Assembly (NCBI RefSeq): GCF_000001735.4
Contig: NC_003070.9
Span: forward strand, 9,362,001 to 9,426,000
Origin: Arabidopsis thaliana
Lineage: Eukaryota; Streptophyta; Magnoliopsida; Brassicales; Brassicaceae
Reading direction: 5' to 3'
DNA length: 64,000 bases
The position numbers and the translations under genes were made by a program. Below, one piece after another: positions 45,557 to 59,388 of the stretch (positions are counted from its first letter, which is position 1; each line of letters begins with the position of its first letter). The notes beneath the pieces were generated by a model. That model was not told the origin of the DNA, did not search any database, and saw nothing but the letters and a program-made list of their open reading frames with translations.

Positions 45557-48500
45557 CTAGAGGCTCGCGCTGGAGGGTAGTAAAATGACATGCAATGTTC
45601 CGTTGTTAGGAGGAAGTTGCAAACGAAGAGGAAACAGCTTGCCGTTTAAAGGACTACGAGTACACACCACAGCGTCTTCCATGCACGTTTCTTCTCGCAA
45701 TGTCTGAGTCAGCTCCGCCACGCTATTTCCTTTAAACGTGAAAGCATATCCAACGGTTGTTTCATCTTCCACGTGTCCTTCCTCGTCAGCGACATGGTAA
45801 TATATGGTTCGTCCATCAGATTTAGGCGGAGACTCAACCGACTGGTCAAAATCAAAATCAAAATTTTCAATAACCGGAAAACGGTACAACTGTAATTTTA
45901 AACAAAACCAAAGGTGTTTTAGGAATTTAGGAAAAGTACTCACATCTGAATCGGATCTGTCTGAAAGAGAAGACGAAGTCCTTGGAGACTCAGCCGACAA
46001 CGGCGAACTCGTCGGTCTCCGATGCGGCGGTGGAGACGTCGTCTTCGGTGGCGGCGCTTTCGCAGACTCCGTCTTGAATTCGGAATCAGTCAAGATCTCA
46101 ACAACATCAACATCCCAAGAAATCGAATCCTGAGTAGCAGACAAATGAGGAACGTCGTGTGTGACCGAGTTTCTCCAAGGAGGAAGACCACCATTACCTC
46201 GTAAATAGTTACCAGATCTAGTCCTAAGCTTAATCTTAGACCCTTCTCTAAGCGGTTCCCACTCAACAGACGAATCAACCCGACTCAGTTTCAACTGAAT
46301 CACTTTCTTCCCCGTAGCCCCGAGCAAGAACCGCTCGTTAGAAGCGGTTAAGTACTTACCGTAACAGCTTTTAAGACGAATAACATGGAAAGAATCACGA
46401 ACCGGTTCGACGGTCCATCGAGCGTTTTTGGTAGATCCGTTACGGTTTTGAGTTACGGTTTCTTCATCGTCGTCTGCTGTTAGATACTTGTTGTGACTGT
46501 TACGCATTCGAATAGCTTTTGCTTTCTGGAAAAATTCCATTGCTGAGACAGATACTGGTGTTTCTTTTTGGTTGAAGCTACTCGCCGTCGACTTCTGTAA
46601 CAACAGAGAAGGGGAAATGAGCGAATAGTGATAAGAAGAAGAAGAAGAAGAAGTGAGAGATATGGTTATTTTATATGTGTGGTGGATCTGACACTGGACT
46701 GGTCTAAATTGGGTTTTTTAGTTTTTTACGGTTACGCGGACTAGGTAAGGTAAGAAATCTGGAAAAGTCGTTGCTAGCTGGATTAGAGCGCGTATCTAAT
46801 ATCCACGTCAGCAGAAATTTATGATTTGGATTTCTTTCCTTATTAGTATTTGTTAGAGCTTGTAACGCGTTGTTGTTTCACGTGTTTTGGATTTTGTTAC
46901 TTTGTAATGTTTGTAAATCTTGAGATTAAAGTTAATTACGAGGATTCCAAGACACCAACTATTGTTAATTTAAACAGATTTTCAAGAAACAAAGCAGGAT
47001 TTAGATTGTAACTAAAGTTTGTATTTGATTATATATAAAAAAATCAATGCTTTGAATTTTTCTTTAAAAAATTTGGTGTTAAATCTTATAGGAGAAGATG
47101 AAAAAAATTGGCCTTAAATTGTGTTTTATTTTTCTATATATCTATTAATTACTACAATGACTTTGTGAAAACTTTTATCAGTTGGAACAATTTTCTCTTA
47201 CATATCTTCCAATCATTCATGATGTTTATTTCAGATTCTTCAATTCATAGAAGATTTAAACATAATACTAGGAGTCAATGTTGACTATTGAAGATTCATT
47301 TGAAATAATAATAAAAGGTATGGTACATACATTTGGTAAACTTTTATTTGCTATGTATATAATAATCTATATGAAGAGAATAAATTACGATAGAGATAGG
47401 TAACCAAATTTCCCAATAAAGTATCATTTTACATTGTTACTCTATACTTTTTCCATTATCTTTTAATTTTTCAGTACGTATTTAGTTCTATGATAAGATC
47501 AAAATCGGAACTAATGGACGTAATTCTTGATGAATAATATGTGATTTTCAGTTAGATTATAAGCAATTATGTGGTATAAGCAAATCAATATTAAATGGAA
47601 AATATTGAAAAATATAAATAAATAATTAAAAAGATAAAAGTATATGCCCTTTTCCCCAAAAATAATAGTGTCCCTATGCCATAAAAGAATGGATCGAAAA
47701 GATAGGATTTAAGCGAATATTTAGAAAATAAATCTATAAACCCTTGCCCGCAAGAAAGACCAAGAGAGGAAATTCATGAGTGTGGGACTCTCCTAATTGC
47801 ATCCCTGGACCATATGCTCCATCACTAAATCATAACTACCAACTTTTTTACCTTACTTTTTGTTACACTTGTCTTATGTTAACTGGCACTAGATTTGTTT
47901 ATCTTAAGCCATTAGGTACAAGTTTTTATTGTTAAGGAATAATAATCGTATTTTTCTTCTTTAATCATCCTTAGGTATAGCTTTTGTAAGAAATATACAG
48001 TCACTTAGTTACATTTTAGAGGTTCTACTACAAGCATTTCAAAACTATCCTTCAATCATTGAAGTAAACTTAAGTTGGATTGTTAAGTGTCATATTTTCA
48101 ACTATAGTCTATTATAATAGATAAACTAATCAAAACTATACAATTAAAAAATCCTATACATTTTGGTGGTATTAGGTTGGTAAAACGATGTGTGTGCTTG
48201 TGGAGCATTATCTATGTTAGTGGAGAAAAGAAATGATACAGATCATGTAATTTTCTTTAAATTGTAGATACTAATACGGGTAATCCTCATCTTTTTTTCC
48301 ATATGTTCATGCATGCCAACTAATTTCTTATATACAGAATTGTCTAAGTTCAACTCACAATAATAAATTTCTATATTAGCCTTAATTTAAACACAGAAAT
48401 TAAGAAAAACTAATCAATGCACACTGAATAAAAGACTTAGTCAAACTTACCGGTTTTGAGGACCATCTCGGAGACGTAGATAAACCAAGAGAAGCAAACC

Positions 48501-49074
48501 GGCTAATACTACTCTTCGTAGACCTGGCAGAAACAGGTGACCCGGGTTCTGATCCGAATTCAGACCCGACCGGAGAAGAAACAGAGCTTTCATCACCATC
48601 AGACATGTTTTCAAGATCAGAACCATCAATAGTTATAACATCCCAAATCAACCAGTTCTTTGTCTTTGACGTATGAGGCTCATCGTGAGTAACAGAGTTT
48701 CTCCACGGCGGCGTTCCACCGTTAGCCCTCATCCACTTACCGCACCAAGATTTTAGCTTCACCTGAAACCCATCTCGCTCCGGTTCCCACTGCGTTTGCC
48801 AATCCATCAGCTTGTTAAACGACGCCGTTTGAGTCACTTTCTCACCGGTCATACCTAACAATAACGGTTTGTTGCTCGCCGTTAAGTACGTGCCGTGGCT
48901 GCTCTTTAACCTTATCAGATTAGGTTTATCGACGACGGGCTCCACCGTCCAAACGGCACGCCGTGCATCTCCTTTACGGCTTTGACGGATGGTTTCTTGG
49001 TCATCGTCGGCGACTAAAAACTTATCTAGGTGGCTACGTAACTTAACGTTGTTACCTTTTGTGAATAGCTCCAT
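45557..49074 (-). CDS. Double DUF569 (actin cross-linking-like beta-trefoil) protein
   Basis: Exon 1 is 49074-48451 (208 codons). A strong donor CCG|GTAAGT at 48450 joins a TTGTTACAG acceptor at 46595, in frame. Exon 2 runs 46594-45557 and may contain a 54-nt intron (45943-45890). Two copies of the DUF569 domain are visible: FTKGNNVKLRSHLDKFLVAD ... PPWRNSVTHDEPH and FQKAKAIRMRNSHNKYLTAD ... PPWRNSVTHDVPH, each of the beta-trefoil, fascin-like type. The C-terminus carries an extra conserved segment (TIYYHVADEEGHVED ... LPPNNGTLHVILLP). The 1.86-kb intron is long for this genome; the alternative is two separate genes, the second starting MEFFQKAKAIR at 46540. Function uncertain. By memory At1g27100. 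Confidence 0.8.
46595..48450 (-). other. Long intron or intergenic within the DUF569 locus
   Basis: 1.86 kb of AT-rich sequence with a GAA repeat at 46638. If the locus is two genes this holds the promoter of the downstream one. No RNA or ORF supported. Confidence 0.4.
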
Positions 49075-51017
49075 TTTTTCTTTTGCTTGAGATTTTGAAA
49101 GAAGAAGAAACAAAAACAGAGAATTTTAAGTTTGTGAAATGAAGGAGAAAGATGATGTTTGTGTTTGGTTATATAGTTTAATGACAAAAAAATAAGACAG
49201 AAAAAGCCTGGCTAAAAGGGTACTTTGTAAGTTAATAGTCGGAGGGATTATGCAGCTCGCAATTATTTAGAAATTTCGCAAAATCAAATGAAGAAAAGAC
49301 TAATGAAAAAGTATTACGAAGGTTCTCCTCCACCTACGTAACTTGTTGAACATTTTACCTCACGCGCGTAAAGAACGTGATGTGAAGACTTTGATAGAAA
49401 ATGTCTTAGGTTGTGGTTCAATGTTGGTTCTTTGTTTAAACCGGTATCCGGTTATAGTATAAGGTTTTATGGATGTGATTACAGTCCTGTGTGCGTGATA
49501 ACTGATAAGTGTCTTTTGATCCCTCTAGTAATGAGTCTATGGACCTTATCGTCGATAAATCCGCACCATAATTCAAATCTTATCAATGTAAATTTGAGAA
49601 TTTAAATTAATGAGGGAAATGTAAACTCATAGATTCATGAAAACCATGACGATCATGTAATATTGATGAAAGATCAGTTCAGCTAGTTAAATTATGTTAT
49701 ATGTAGCTCCATAATTGAATGGAATAATTATATAATCATAGAAGAAATCAGAATACTACAATAAAACTTCATATTAAATGTTGTGAAAAGAATGTATTTA
49801 TGAAGAGGTAATGTAGAGCGCGTGGGCTTATTGTGTAGAATTGTCTCTTTTCCGTAGATAGAACCAAGAAAGTCATGAAGTAGACTTGTGAATATTTGTG
49901 TAGAATAATTTAGGATTAGTACATTTTCTAAACAGTTGCATATAAATAGATCTAGATACACACAACACATTGCCTTGTTATATACGTGTGACTCCTATCT
50001 TTCTGGATAAGCCGAAAAGTATTGATATCAGATTTTTTGGCAACATGTCATAGTTGAGTTTTTAATTTTTTTATATCCATTGGTTGGCTTATGTGGCCGA
50101 CGTAGGGCTTTGAGAGACTCGGTCTTAATTTGTACCTTCCACACCAAATAAATATATTGGTTTGTTTTCCGGAGAACTCATGAAATTTCAATGTTTTTAG
50201 GTGACGCATGTAACTACAAGTCTTAACACTAATTTGTTTATAGTGAATTTCAGAAACATATTAGACGTCTGGTCATTGGTGTATTTTATATGGTATGAGA
50301 AAATCACTATAAGATCAACCTTATAAATTCATGGAAGTTTCACGACTTCTTGTTTAAGTGATACACTGATGCATGTAATTTACATGATGTGGATGTGGTT
50401 TCGGGTCTGGAGAGCTTACGGGTTTCGGTTCAGAACCTCTTAGTATTAAAAAAAAAAAAGTTACAAGTTTTTAGATATTAAATTACGAAATTAATGTTGG
50501 AAGCTTGGTGTAAATTATAAGATATATGTTCGAAAAAAATAATTAATTTTATCAGCCTTTTTGAAAAAATTTATATAGAATTTGCGATACAGTCACTTGA
50601 CATTTTGGAGATCAATAATGTGGTATTCAATTTTTCTTTGAATGTTATTGAAATAATCTCGTGTATAGGACTAAGATTTAAGTCATTTTATTATTAAAAT
50701 ATAAAATATCTTTATTAAGATAAAAAAAAGTTGCATGTTAAAAATCATATAAAAAATGCAGAAATGGGCGTCCCCTAATCCTTAGACATGTTTCCATGTC
50801 GCAATTGAACAACATATCTAACTGTAACATACAGCTTTCAAGATCCATTTTAATGGTCTTCTAGTAGTTTTTTTCTCATAAACATCTTTATAAAATACTA
50901 ATACAAAGTCAATAGAATGTAAATTTCAATTATATTAACAAAATTATTATTATTCTTATGCATTGACCATAACCATTGACTTATTATAAAACAACAAGAC
51001 AAATGCCGTTTTGGCGA
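49075..51017. other. Intergenic between DUF569 and TTC38-like genes
   Basis: Left: promoter of the DUF569 gene. No gene, tRNA or recognisable transposon. AT-rich with A tracts. Confidence 0.4.
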
Positions 51018-53981
51018 TCAAGCAGACTTGAAATATGAAGATTCCAATGCTTTTGCTTTCTTACCTGCACTTATACCAGCTTTTTCCTTGCCTTCCATTG
51101 AGTAACTCTCTTCCTGCCAAAAGAAAGTCAACGTTTCATAAACTGTAGACGTATATGAATCAACTTGTCTTGTCTGGTCATATAAATGACTTACCAGCAA
51201 ACGCCACAAGAAAGGAGCACCATCTCTCTGTTTGGTCACCTTCTCTAGTACTTCAATAGCTGCAGGTTCGGGTGTTGTAAACGCAGAGTTAGTAGCTGAG
51301 AAAACGAAGATATAGCCGAAGTATATGGATATAATAGTGTTTTTGAGGAGTGTACCAGTTGAAGATTTGCCGTTGAGTAACAGCAACTTGTACCAGATTT
51401 CATTAAAAACATCCATCTGTAAACCCGATCCTCCAATCACCTATATCGTCACCAAAAGAGACAATAGCATTTGCTGTGTATTCTTCAATAAGTTTTGATT
51501 TGACATATATCTTATAAGAACATCGCATTACCTTATAGTTAGCAGCGTCAAAGTCTAATCCAAGCAGTTCTAAAGCTATCTCGTAGTTTCCTTTCCCGTA
51601 TTCATAAACAGCTTCAGCAAGCTGATTTGAAAGAAAGAAAAAGACGGTTCTTATGATATGACATAGAACTCAAAAAAGTCTCCATAATTGTAAATCAGGA
51701 TCAGCAAGAACAGACCAGAATCGCTTTCTGCATCAGCTTTTGTTTCTTCGGGTTCATAGCGGATGTTCTGTTAGAGTAATAATATTAGCCAGATGATAAG
51801 TCAAGAGACAAAACTCTCCATTTGGAAAAAATGTCACAAATGAGAAAGCGGTAGTACTGACCGGGACTTGAGGCCCTCGAGCAATTCATGTGCTAGTGAA
51901 GTTTTTTCAACTTTACTCAATGCCCAAATTGTCGTAATATCAAAAAGCCAGTCTTGATACCACATTGCCTGAACATTCGAAGTTGCACAAATCGTTATTA
52001 AAAGAAGAGCAAAATAAATGTATATGAACGCAAGGGCAAACAAGTGCATCACTTACTTTATCAGTCAAAGAGTCTGCCAGTTTCTCTAGTCTGTCCTGAA
52101 ACCCATCATCTAGTTTACCGCGTGTGTCTAAACGCAACAACAAACCAAGAGCATCCGTATAAACCTGATGTGTAATAGTACAAGTATAAAACATCAGATT
52201 GCTAATGGAAGTTCAGTTTTTAAGGGGAAGAAAAATGATAAGGGAATTACATCTCTAGCAACAGCATCGTCTTTCTCCAGCTCTTTCCACATCTGATGAT
52301 CATATACTTCTTCTACCTTACTTATGTGAGACCCTCCTTCCAAGTAACAAACAGCTACGTGCCACCAATTATGCGAAAACCTAATTAAAATGTTCAAAAA
52401 TTATCTAGTTTTCTTTAGCAGGTGATTCCAGAGATGATCAGAAGATGGTTCTTACTTGTTTGTAAATGCTATTACCTTAAGGATGAGCAAGAATCCCATG
52501 AATCTGAGTGTTCTTCCATGAACTTTACTGCTTCTTTAAAACGACATTCAGTTTGAAGAACATGACATAACTGCCAAAAAGAGACATTATTAATGACATT
52601 TTGTATATGGATTACCAAGTAACAACAAAAGACCGGGACAATAAGTGTTGGAAACTCACGGCGTGATGAGCCCAAGAATCGTTTTCGTTGATCTCACAGC
52701 CTTTCCTAGCAGCTTCCTCAGCTTCTCTCAAATGTCCAAGCTCAATTAAACAGAATGCAAGCATACCATTAACATAAACTTGGCCTTCATTCTGCGGTAG
52801 AATCTGCCAAGTTTACGTTGTTCAGTGAGGGAAGTCAATTAATCAAAGATAGTGATAACAAAGATCATGTTTCATTTATAAGTCATGAGGTATCCATCAA
52901 TTTGATTTCAACATCTTACATACCTTCCGGAAAAGAGGCAAAGAGAGATCGTGTCGACCCATGTAGGAACACAGAGTCTCTACTCTCTTCCAAGATAGCA
53001 AATCTTTCGGGAACTTTTTCAAGAGCTGCAAAACATAAAAGAGTTATATACAAGAGTTATAATAACTGCGTCAAAGGAAAGATATATCAAGCTATAGCAA
53101 GAAGAACTAATAAGAACAAGAAGCCAAGAAATATCCTAACCTTAGAGTGTAACTCCAAAGCCACATCGTCGTCCATATTCTCAGAGAGTAAGTAACTAAC
53201 AGCCTCGAAAACTGCCTTCTCATACAGTGTGGCTTTCCCCTAAAACCAATGAATTTCAGAGAGCTCAATGACACCAAACTCATAAAGTATCACGGATTAT
53301 AGACATGGGATAGCTACAGAGCATCATTTGTTTCACTTAGAATGAATCATAGACACTAAAAGAGATAACAAGGTAGAGCTTACAAGACGGGATTCTGCAG
53401 CTAGAGCATATGATCTGGCTCTAACAGGGTCAAAAGAGCTAAGGTAATGAGCAGCCAAAATGTTGGCCAAAACACAATCATTATCATAGTTTGGCGCTTC
53501 TAGAATCACCTTCTTCTCTCTTCCATAACCAAGAACCTTCATAAGACGGTGCAACAATGTCACGAAAGATAAAAATCATAACTTTAAGCATAGCAAACCA
53601 GAAAAACACAACTTGAAAGCTACAAATATCATCTTTCAGCAAAACAACTTTTTTCCAATCGACAGAACAATCAATACTCTTCGATAACTACAGAAGGAGA
53701 CTTTACAAAACCCACCACATCATCGAATCGTCTAAAGTATCAAACCATAGAAACTAAAGACAACCCTAATGTGAAAAAGAGAGACGAACCTGGTCAGAAT
53801 AAGAGTTAATGGAAGCAATGCAATCATCTGAAGAGGTGTTGACCTCATAACCACAGCTAACAAATCTGCTTTCTTCTTTCTGTTTATCGGAGATTACGAA
53901 ACAGAGTTCACGCGTGAGTCTAATCGAAACAGAACAGACTAATATTTGTTGACCAAAAAAGAGAGAGAGTAATTTATGCAC
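51018..53981 (-). CDS. TTC38-like tetratricopeptide-repeat protein
   Basis: Fourteen exons on the minus strand; exons 2-14 are 53536-53384, 53239-53141, 53025-52924, 52803-52660, 52570-52476, 52380-52251, 52164-52057, 51968-51862, 51767-51716, 51621-51532, 51440-51356, 51259-51195, 51113-51018 (about 441 residues). TPR-type helical pairs (SYMGRHDLSLPLFRK, MLAFCLIELGHLREAEEAA) and the TTC38 signature SHNWWHVAVCYLEGG are clear. Exon 1 ends at 53790 with GYEVNTSSDDCIASINSYSDQ, but no ATG lies in its frame back to the first upstream stop. The start could be an unseen upstream exon, a non-AUG codon, or MKVLGYGREKK at 53542. TTC38 has no established molecular function. By memory At1g27110. Confidence 0.85.
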
Positions 53982-54994
53982 GAAGGACGATGAATTTTCA
54001 CATTGTTTGAATAATGTTTTTTAAAAAATCTTATGAAAATACCATTTTTTGAATAATATACAGATTTTGCTATTTTTAACACATTGAAATATATGTATTT
54101 ATGAGTTTATAAATATTACCAAATACTAAATCATAAGAACTACATAAACTTGACTAAAACCAAACAAACTAATAAAACACATGTTAATTATTTTTTGAAG
54201 TCTGAAAAATAATAAAATTTACAAACTATTATAAAAATGGCAAAATCCATAAATGCCACTATCAAAATGACAAAATCCATAATTGATTCTTGGTTTTTTA
54301 ATAGATATGAATTTTCCTATCATTACAGTACAAATATTTGAATAAATATCATGTTTTTAGAAAGTTGAATAGTGCTAACTGCTAACCAATAAACAAACTA
54401 TATAGTTCAATCCGAATTTCGATCAAAGTTTGGTTTTAAGATGTATCGAAAGTGAAACTTCATACGATATGAATAGTTTGATATATATTTTTTTGGTTTC
54501 GAACTTTAGTCAAATATATTATTAGTTTTAAAATAAATTTGGATTTTAGATAATTTTATAGAGTGTTTTTTTTTGTTTAGATTTAGATTTGGTTTTTGGT
54601 TATACAAAATATAATTATTACATACTTATTCAAAATAAATATATTTCATAGTTAAATGTTTCTTACTTCATGTATTTGGTTCATAAAAAACAGCATCAAG
54701 TAATATAATAAATTATAAATAAAAAATATGACAAACTAAAAAATATATATTTTGAATTCTTAGATCCTCCGGATTAATAATTTTATTATAATACTTAGCA
54801 TGTATTTTATTATCCTTAGAGTTTAGATTGACGGCATGATTTTGATAAAAAGAAAAAATTAGGGTTTTGAGAATTAACGTTAATATATATATATAGTTTA
54901 TAATATATTTTAACTTTTATTTTGGTGTTTATGTATTTTTAAAATATATATAGGATTGATTATTTTATAAATTGCTTACGCTACGGTGCTACCG

Positions 54995-55130
54995 TTCGCA
55001 ACCGCAAATAATTGTGGAAATGAGCTTTTAAATTCAGTGGTTTTGAACGGTTTAGAAAGGTTTAAAACGTTTGTTTATGATTAATTTTAAACGCTAGCAA
55101 CCGCAAATACAACTTTTGCGGGTGGGCAGC
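54995..55130. repeat. Unclassified transposon-like fragment
   Basis: GCAACCGCAAATA occurs at 54998 and 55099 with GGTTTAGAAAGGTTTAAAACG between. GC-rich compared with its surroundings. Class not determined. Confidence 0.3.
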
Positions 55131-55463
55131 GGAAGAATCAATCAAACCCTTAAAAACTATTGTCTCTTAACCCATTCTAATTAATTAATTAGGCTAACCC
55201 TAAAAGATGCATTCATGGTACTTTTTCATCTGCATGGATCTATTAGTATCGTATATCCAATGGTTAAAAGAATAAATGAGAAGGCAAATGAAATAACCAA
55301 AAGATATGCATTAACTACCTAGTCAACCTTATGTATACGGAAGAAAGATAACTTACCATGCATTTCAATGACATGGTACACGAGGCCTCCATTGTTCAAT
55401 CCCGAAGGAAAACCAAAAAAATTTTGGATATGACCGAAACTTGAGAGGACCCGTTGAGTATTT

Positions 55464-55512
55464 ATTAACTTAGAATGATTTCTTTTTTTGGTAAGGATTA
55501 ACTTAGAATGAT
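55464..55512 (-). repeat. Micro-insertion with A tail and 16-bp direct repeats
   Basis: ATTAACTTAGAATGAT at 55464-55479 and 55497-55512 flanks 17 nt that on the minus strand read CCTTACC, then seven A and GAA. Same shape as those at 26578, 44848 and 63022. Confidence 0.6.
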
Positions 55513-56063
55513 ACAAATGAAGGTGGCCGCATATATATAGCTTATGGAAAGTATTAATCGAAGGAGCTATATTCAAATTGCATTTCATTAGAAATTGCGT
55601 AAGTATTATATATTAATAAACGTACGACGAATATATCTGGACTCAGATATTTTGATTGCAAATATATTCCCTATATCATATATATATATAAAAAGAAGAA
55701 GAAGTAAATTACTTGCCAAACGGAACCATGAATCCTTACACACTATCCAAAATTCCAAAGCAAAGCCATCTAATCCAGCACATCATATGTTATCTTGAGT
55801 TCCAATCCCTTTAGAAACAAGGAACTATTCATTTCATTCAATTACAATTAGTTTATCAACCTTTTATTTGTAATTTTATGTTAGATACAATCATATTACG
55901 TTGCACATATATAAAAAGAAAATTATACGATCATATTATCACTCTTGTAAATTGTAACTTTAAATAGTTGCTAAATTCAGTTGGAATAATATTTTATTTG
56001 AATAATTAATGCTTTTATTGTTATTTTGCTTCGTGTATTCTCCCATCCTCTTTTACAAAACCA

Positions 56064-56945
56064 CTAGATTTTATCCCGCGGTACACCGCCGTGACAATTT
56101 ATCTTTTTAAAATTAGTATATTTTTTTTTTTGCAAATTGTATCTATCTATAATATATTTTTATTTTATAGTTTACAATTGTTATTAAGTAACGTCGTGCC
56201 AAACCCATCCCGCCAAACCCGTCCCGTAAAAAACCATTTATTTATATTAATGTTGATCTTATTTATGATATGTTTATAAATCATTGTCTAAATATTTTTG
56301 TCGATGCGGGACGTTGAACCCACACATTTTTTGCTAATTGGTTAATATATGTTTATTTTTAAAATTTTGAATCATAAAATATGACAGAAAAAATTAAGAT
56401 TTTTTAAACTCTATATATTATATAATGATGGTAAAAAATTGTAATATATCAAACTTTTTATAAGTTTAAATATTAATAATGTTTTATAAATTTTAAATAT
56501 ATAAATAATAATATTTAAAAAATTAATATTTTTGCTTATAAGGTAATGACATAATAACTCTAAAAGCAAGGATTTAGAAGATTTAAATATTTAATTAAAT
56601 ATTTTCATTAATAAATAATTAATGTCAGTGACATAACATTGTAAATAAGTTCAAATACAAAATTTATTTATTTAAACAAAAAACGTTTAGTAAGAATAAT
56701 ATTTATTTAACAAAAAACTTTGTTTTAAAATATTGTTAACAAATATGTTTATGCTAATTTTAAGGGATTGATTTGAAGTTGGGTGGGATTAAATTTGATT
56801 GATAATGTGATTGACAATTTAAATCAAAAATTTAAAGTAAAATTAATTATTTTGGAAAAAAAATTTAATGCTAATGACATTAATTGTAAATAAGTCCAAA
56901 TCTAGGATTTATTTGCTAAAATGGCTGCAAAAATGTATATATAAA
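56064..56945 (-). mobile_element. Non-autonomous Helitron, copy 2 (882 bp)
   Basis: Same family and orientation as 22161-23032. Its 3' end on the minus strand is a GC-rich hairpin (less perfect than in copy 1) and CTAG at 56064, with A on the flank. The 5' terminus has TT in place of TC at 56945-56944, so this copy has lost the canonical end. No coding capacity. Confidence 0.75.
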
Positions 56946-59388
56946 TGGTTCATGGATAGACTTATTCCAATTAAGAGAAGATTCAATTTGTTGAGGAGAA
57001 TATCCAATCTAAATGGAGATAAAGACTGGGTTTAATAATAAAAAGTTAGATTTAGCATTCGACAAGTTATTTGATTTAGCACGCCGTCATGTACTTACTT
57101 AGCTTGTTAATTCCAGTTTGTCGTTTAATTCATATATGTATATCTAGTCATAATCTTTCTCTTTGCAGCTTTGAGTTTTCTAAAGGATTTTGAACTCTAT
57201 TAATTCATTACCACGAAAGAACAAAGACTAGGTAAATGTCTGCCACTACTATTAGATAACCACAATGTAAAGTTAATACGTTATACAGTTAACCTAGCAT
57301 TGTGACCAAACAAAAGATCTTGAGGATTTAATCAAAGTCACGTTTCCTTATTATCTTTGTTGAAGAAGTACATCTTTTGCCATTATTATCTTCTATACAC
57401 ACTCAACAAATTAACAACAAAAACAAAGATTATTTTATAAATAATTTTCGTGTTGTGGTAAAAAGAAGAAGAATGGGCCTCTTTATATAAAAGTGCCGTT
57501 TGGCGAAAGTTTTGGGCCCTTATAAGTTAAGAAAACCCAAGTTTTTTTATTAATAATGTTGTTGCTTCATTTTTTTAAATAAATAAATCATATTACACCA
57601 AGAATTAGTTTTAACCTTTAATGTTTTTAAATCAAAATATTTATTGTCTCCATATGCTCCTCAAACTTGTTGTATGCACTAGTCTAATTCACAATATGTG
57701 ACCAATATTTCAATCTGTAGTGGCTACCTTAAATTAGGGTCAAAATTTTTCAGTTTCGTTTGGCATGCAGCTTGATGATAGTCTTTTAGTGAAAATAAAA
57801 ATCCGAGTTAATTATTAATAAAACTGTAAAAAACGTAATTAACTTTAAATTTTTTTGGTTGTTTATTAACTCATAGTATTATTACATTATCTTATAAGTT
57901 TAATGTTCCTTCTTGAATTTTATCATATTTATATATATTTTTGAAACTATTCATGTGAAGAATATGAACTCCCACCAAATTTTAGTTAAAATTCCACAAC
58001 CCTAACTCTTTTTTTTTTGGTTATTGTTTGGTCAACTGTTTCTTGGTTTTAAACCTGAAGCCTAACTTTCATCTCAAAGAAAAACTAAGCAACATGTTTA
58101 AATTATTTATTTCACAATTTCGAATTCCCTTATTAGTGTATCTAAAAGATCATTAACTTAGCTAAACCAATTACATATGTGTTTAAAAGATTGGACCCAT
58201 ATTGTTATTAGTTACTCTTCGTAAAGCAAATACCTTTTAGCACATGCTATACAGATCATAATCATGGGTTATATCATTCTTACCCAATTTTATTTCCCAC
58301 AATTCCAGCAAACAAATCAGGTTTTAAATATATCAAACACTCAAGCTTATGTAGTAAAACACAACAAGTTCAATATTTCATATATCTGAAATTGTAATTT
58401 CGTATATTTATGTGGTGTATATGCAATGATTTGAAAATTTGAATTTGGAAAATGAGTAGTGAAAGCGAAACTAAACGACATGGACAACGACTAAATAAAT
58501 GAACTGTAATTGGGCCAACGAAACTAACGTTCCACACACCGACACGACCATAAACGACGTTGTCATTTGTCTAATTGCAAAACTACATAAAATAATGGTT
58601 CATGTTCTTTATAACTTTCAAAAAATAAATACTAATATCAAGAAAATCTAGTTCCCGATTTCTTAAAATAATGTTTGAGAATGTGTGGTGGGTATCACAT
58701 TCGAAACCACCTGGCTCTCTTTATATTACTCATTAAAAATATTACTATGATAAAAAATTTACTTTTTGAACTTGGAATTTGGTCCAAGAAAAATATAACC
58801 GAAAGTATAATTAATAACGTCATTAGCGGTTATTTGTATACTAATTTGGAGTTTTGCATACATTACACATTACACCAATGTGAACGTCCTAATGATCACC
58901 GTTTAAGTTTGTACTTTTTTTTTTGCCGTTCACAATTATGAATTTAAAGATGTCAACTAAAATTTAATTTCAAAGCTTATAAAAGGACGTAAGTTTATTA
59001 CACAAACAATCACAAACTCTAATTCCTAATAACTATTATACACATCGTGAATTTGAAACATTTTTAAGCGCAAATTCTCAGCGAGATAAAAACGACGTTG
59101 TTTTAATAGTTATTGGCTTTACAACTTCGTCGTACACGCCGGTTACCAAATATCGCTAAGGCTCAGAATTATCTCTGTTCAAAGCTTTTGTTTTGTTCCC
59201 AATTCTGAAGTTTTGAATCAACAAATCTTCAATAAAGTTTTCTCCTTTCACTATCTTTCCATATTCTTCTTCTTAGTAAAACTTTGCATTAATGGCTTAC
59301 CCAAATTTGTAAGCTCTTTGTTTCCTCCCTTCTTCTTATTCTCTTCTTCATTCTCCAAATTTGTTTCTAGGTTTCTTCAGTTTGAGCA
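56946..59388. other. Intergenic upstream of GALT4
   Basis: No gene or structural RNA found. GAATGGGCC and GGGCCC at 57473 and 57515 resemble site II/TCP elements. The 59,050-59,388 segment is the GALT4 promoter and leader; a run CAAATTTGTAAGC at 59301 followed by CAAATTTGTTTCTAG at 59357 resembles a leader intron. Confidence 0.4.

Larger units (their letters stand above)
53982..56063. other. AT-rich intergenic with transposon-like debris
   Basis: 54,000-54,900 is nearly all A/T. 54,960-55,150 holds repeats of GCAACCGCAAATA in GC-richer context, which resembles DNA-transposon debris; family not identified. A micro-insertion is at 55464. No gene. Confidence 0.4.

Noticed and set aside
52818-53195. 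125-codon plus-strand frame in the TTC38-like gene
   Set aside because: Antisense shadow of exons 3-5 and their introns.
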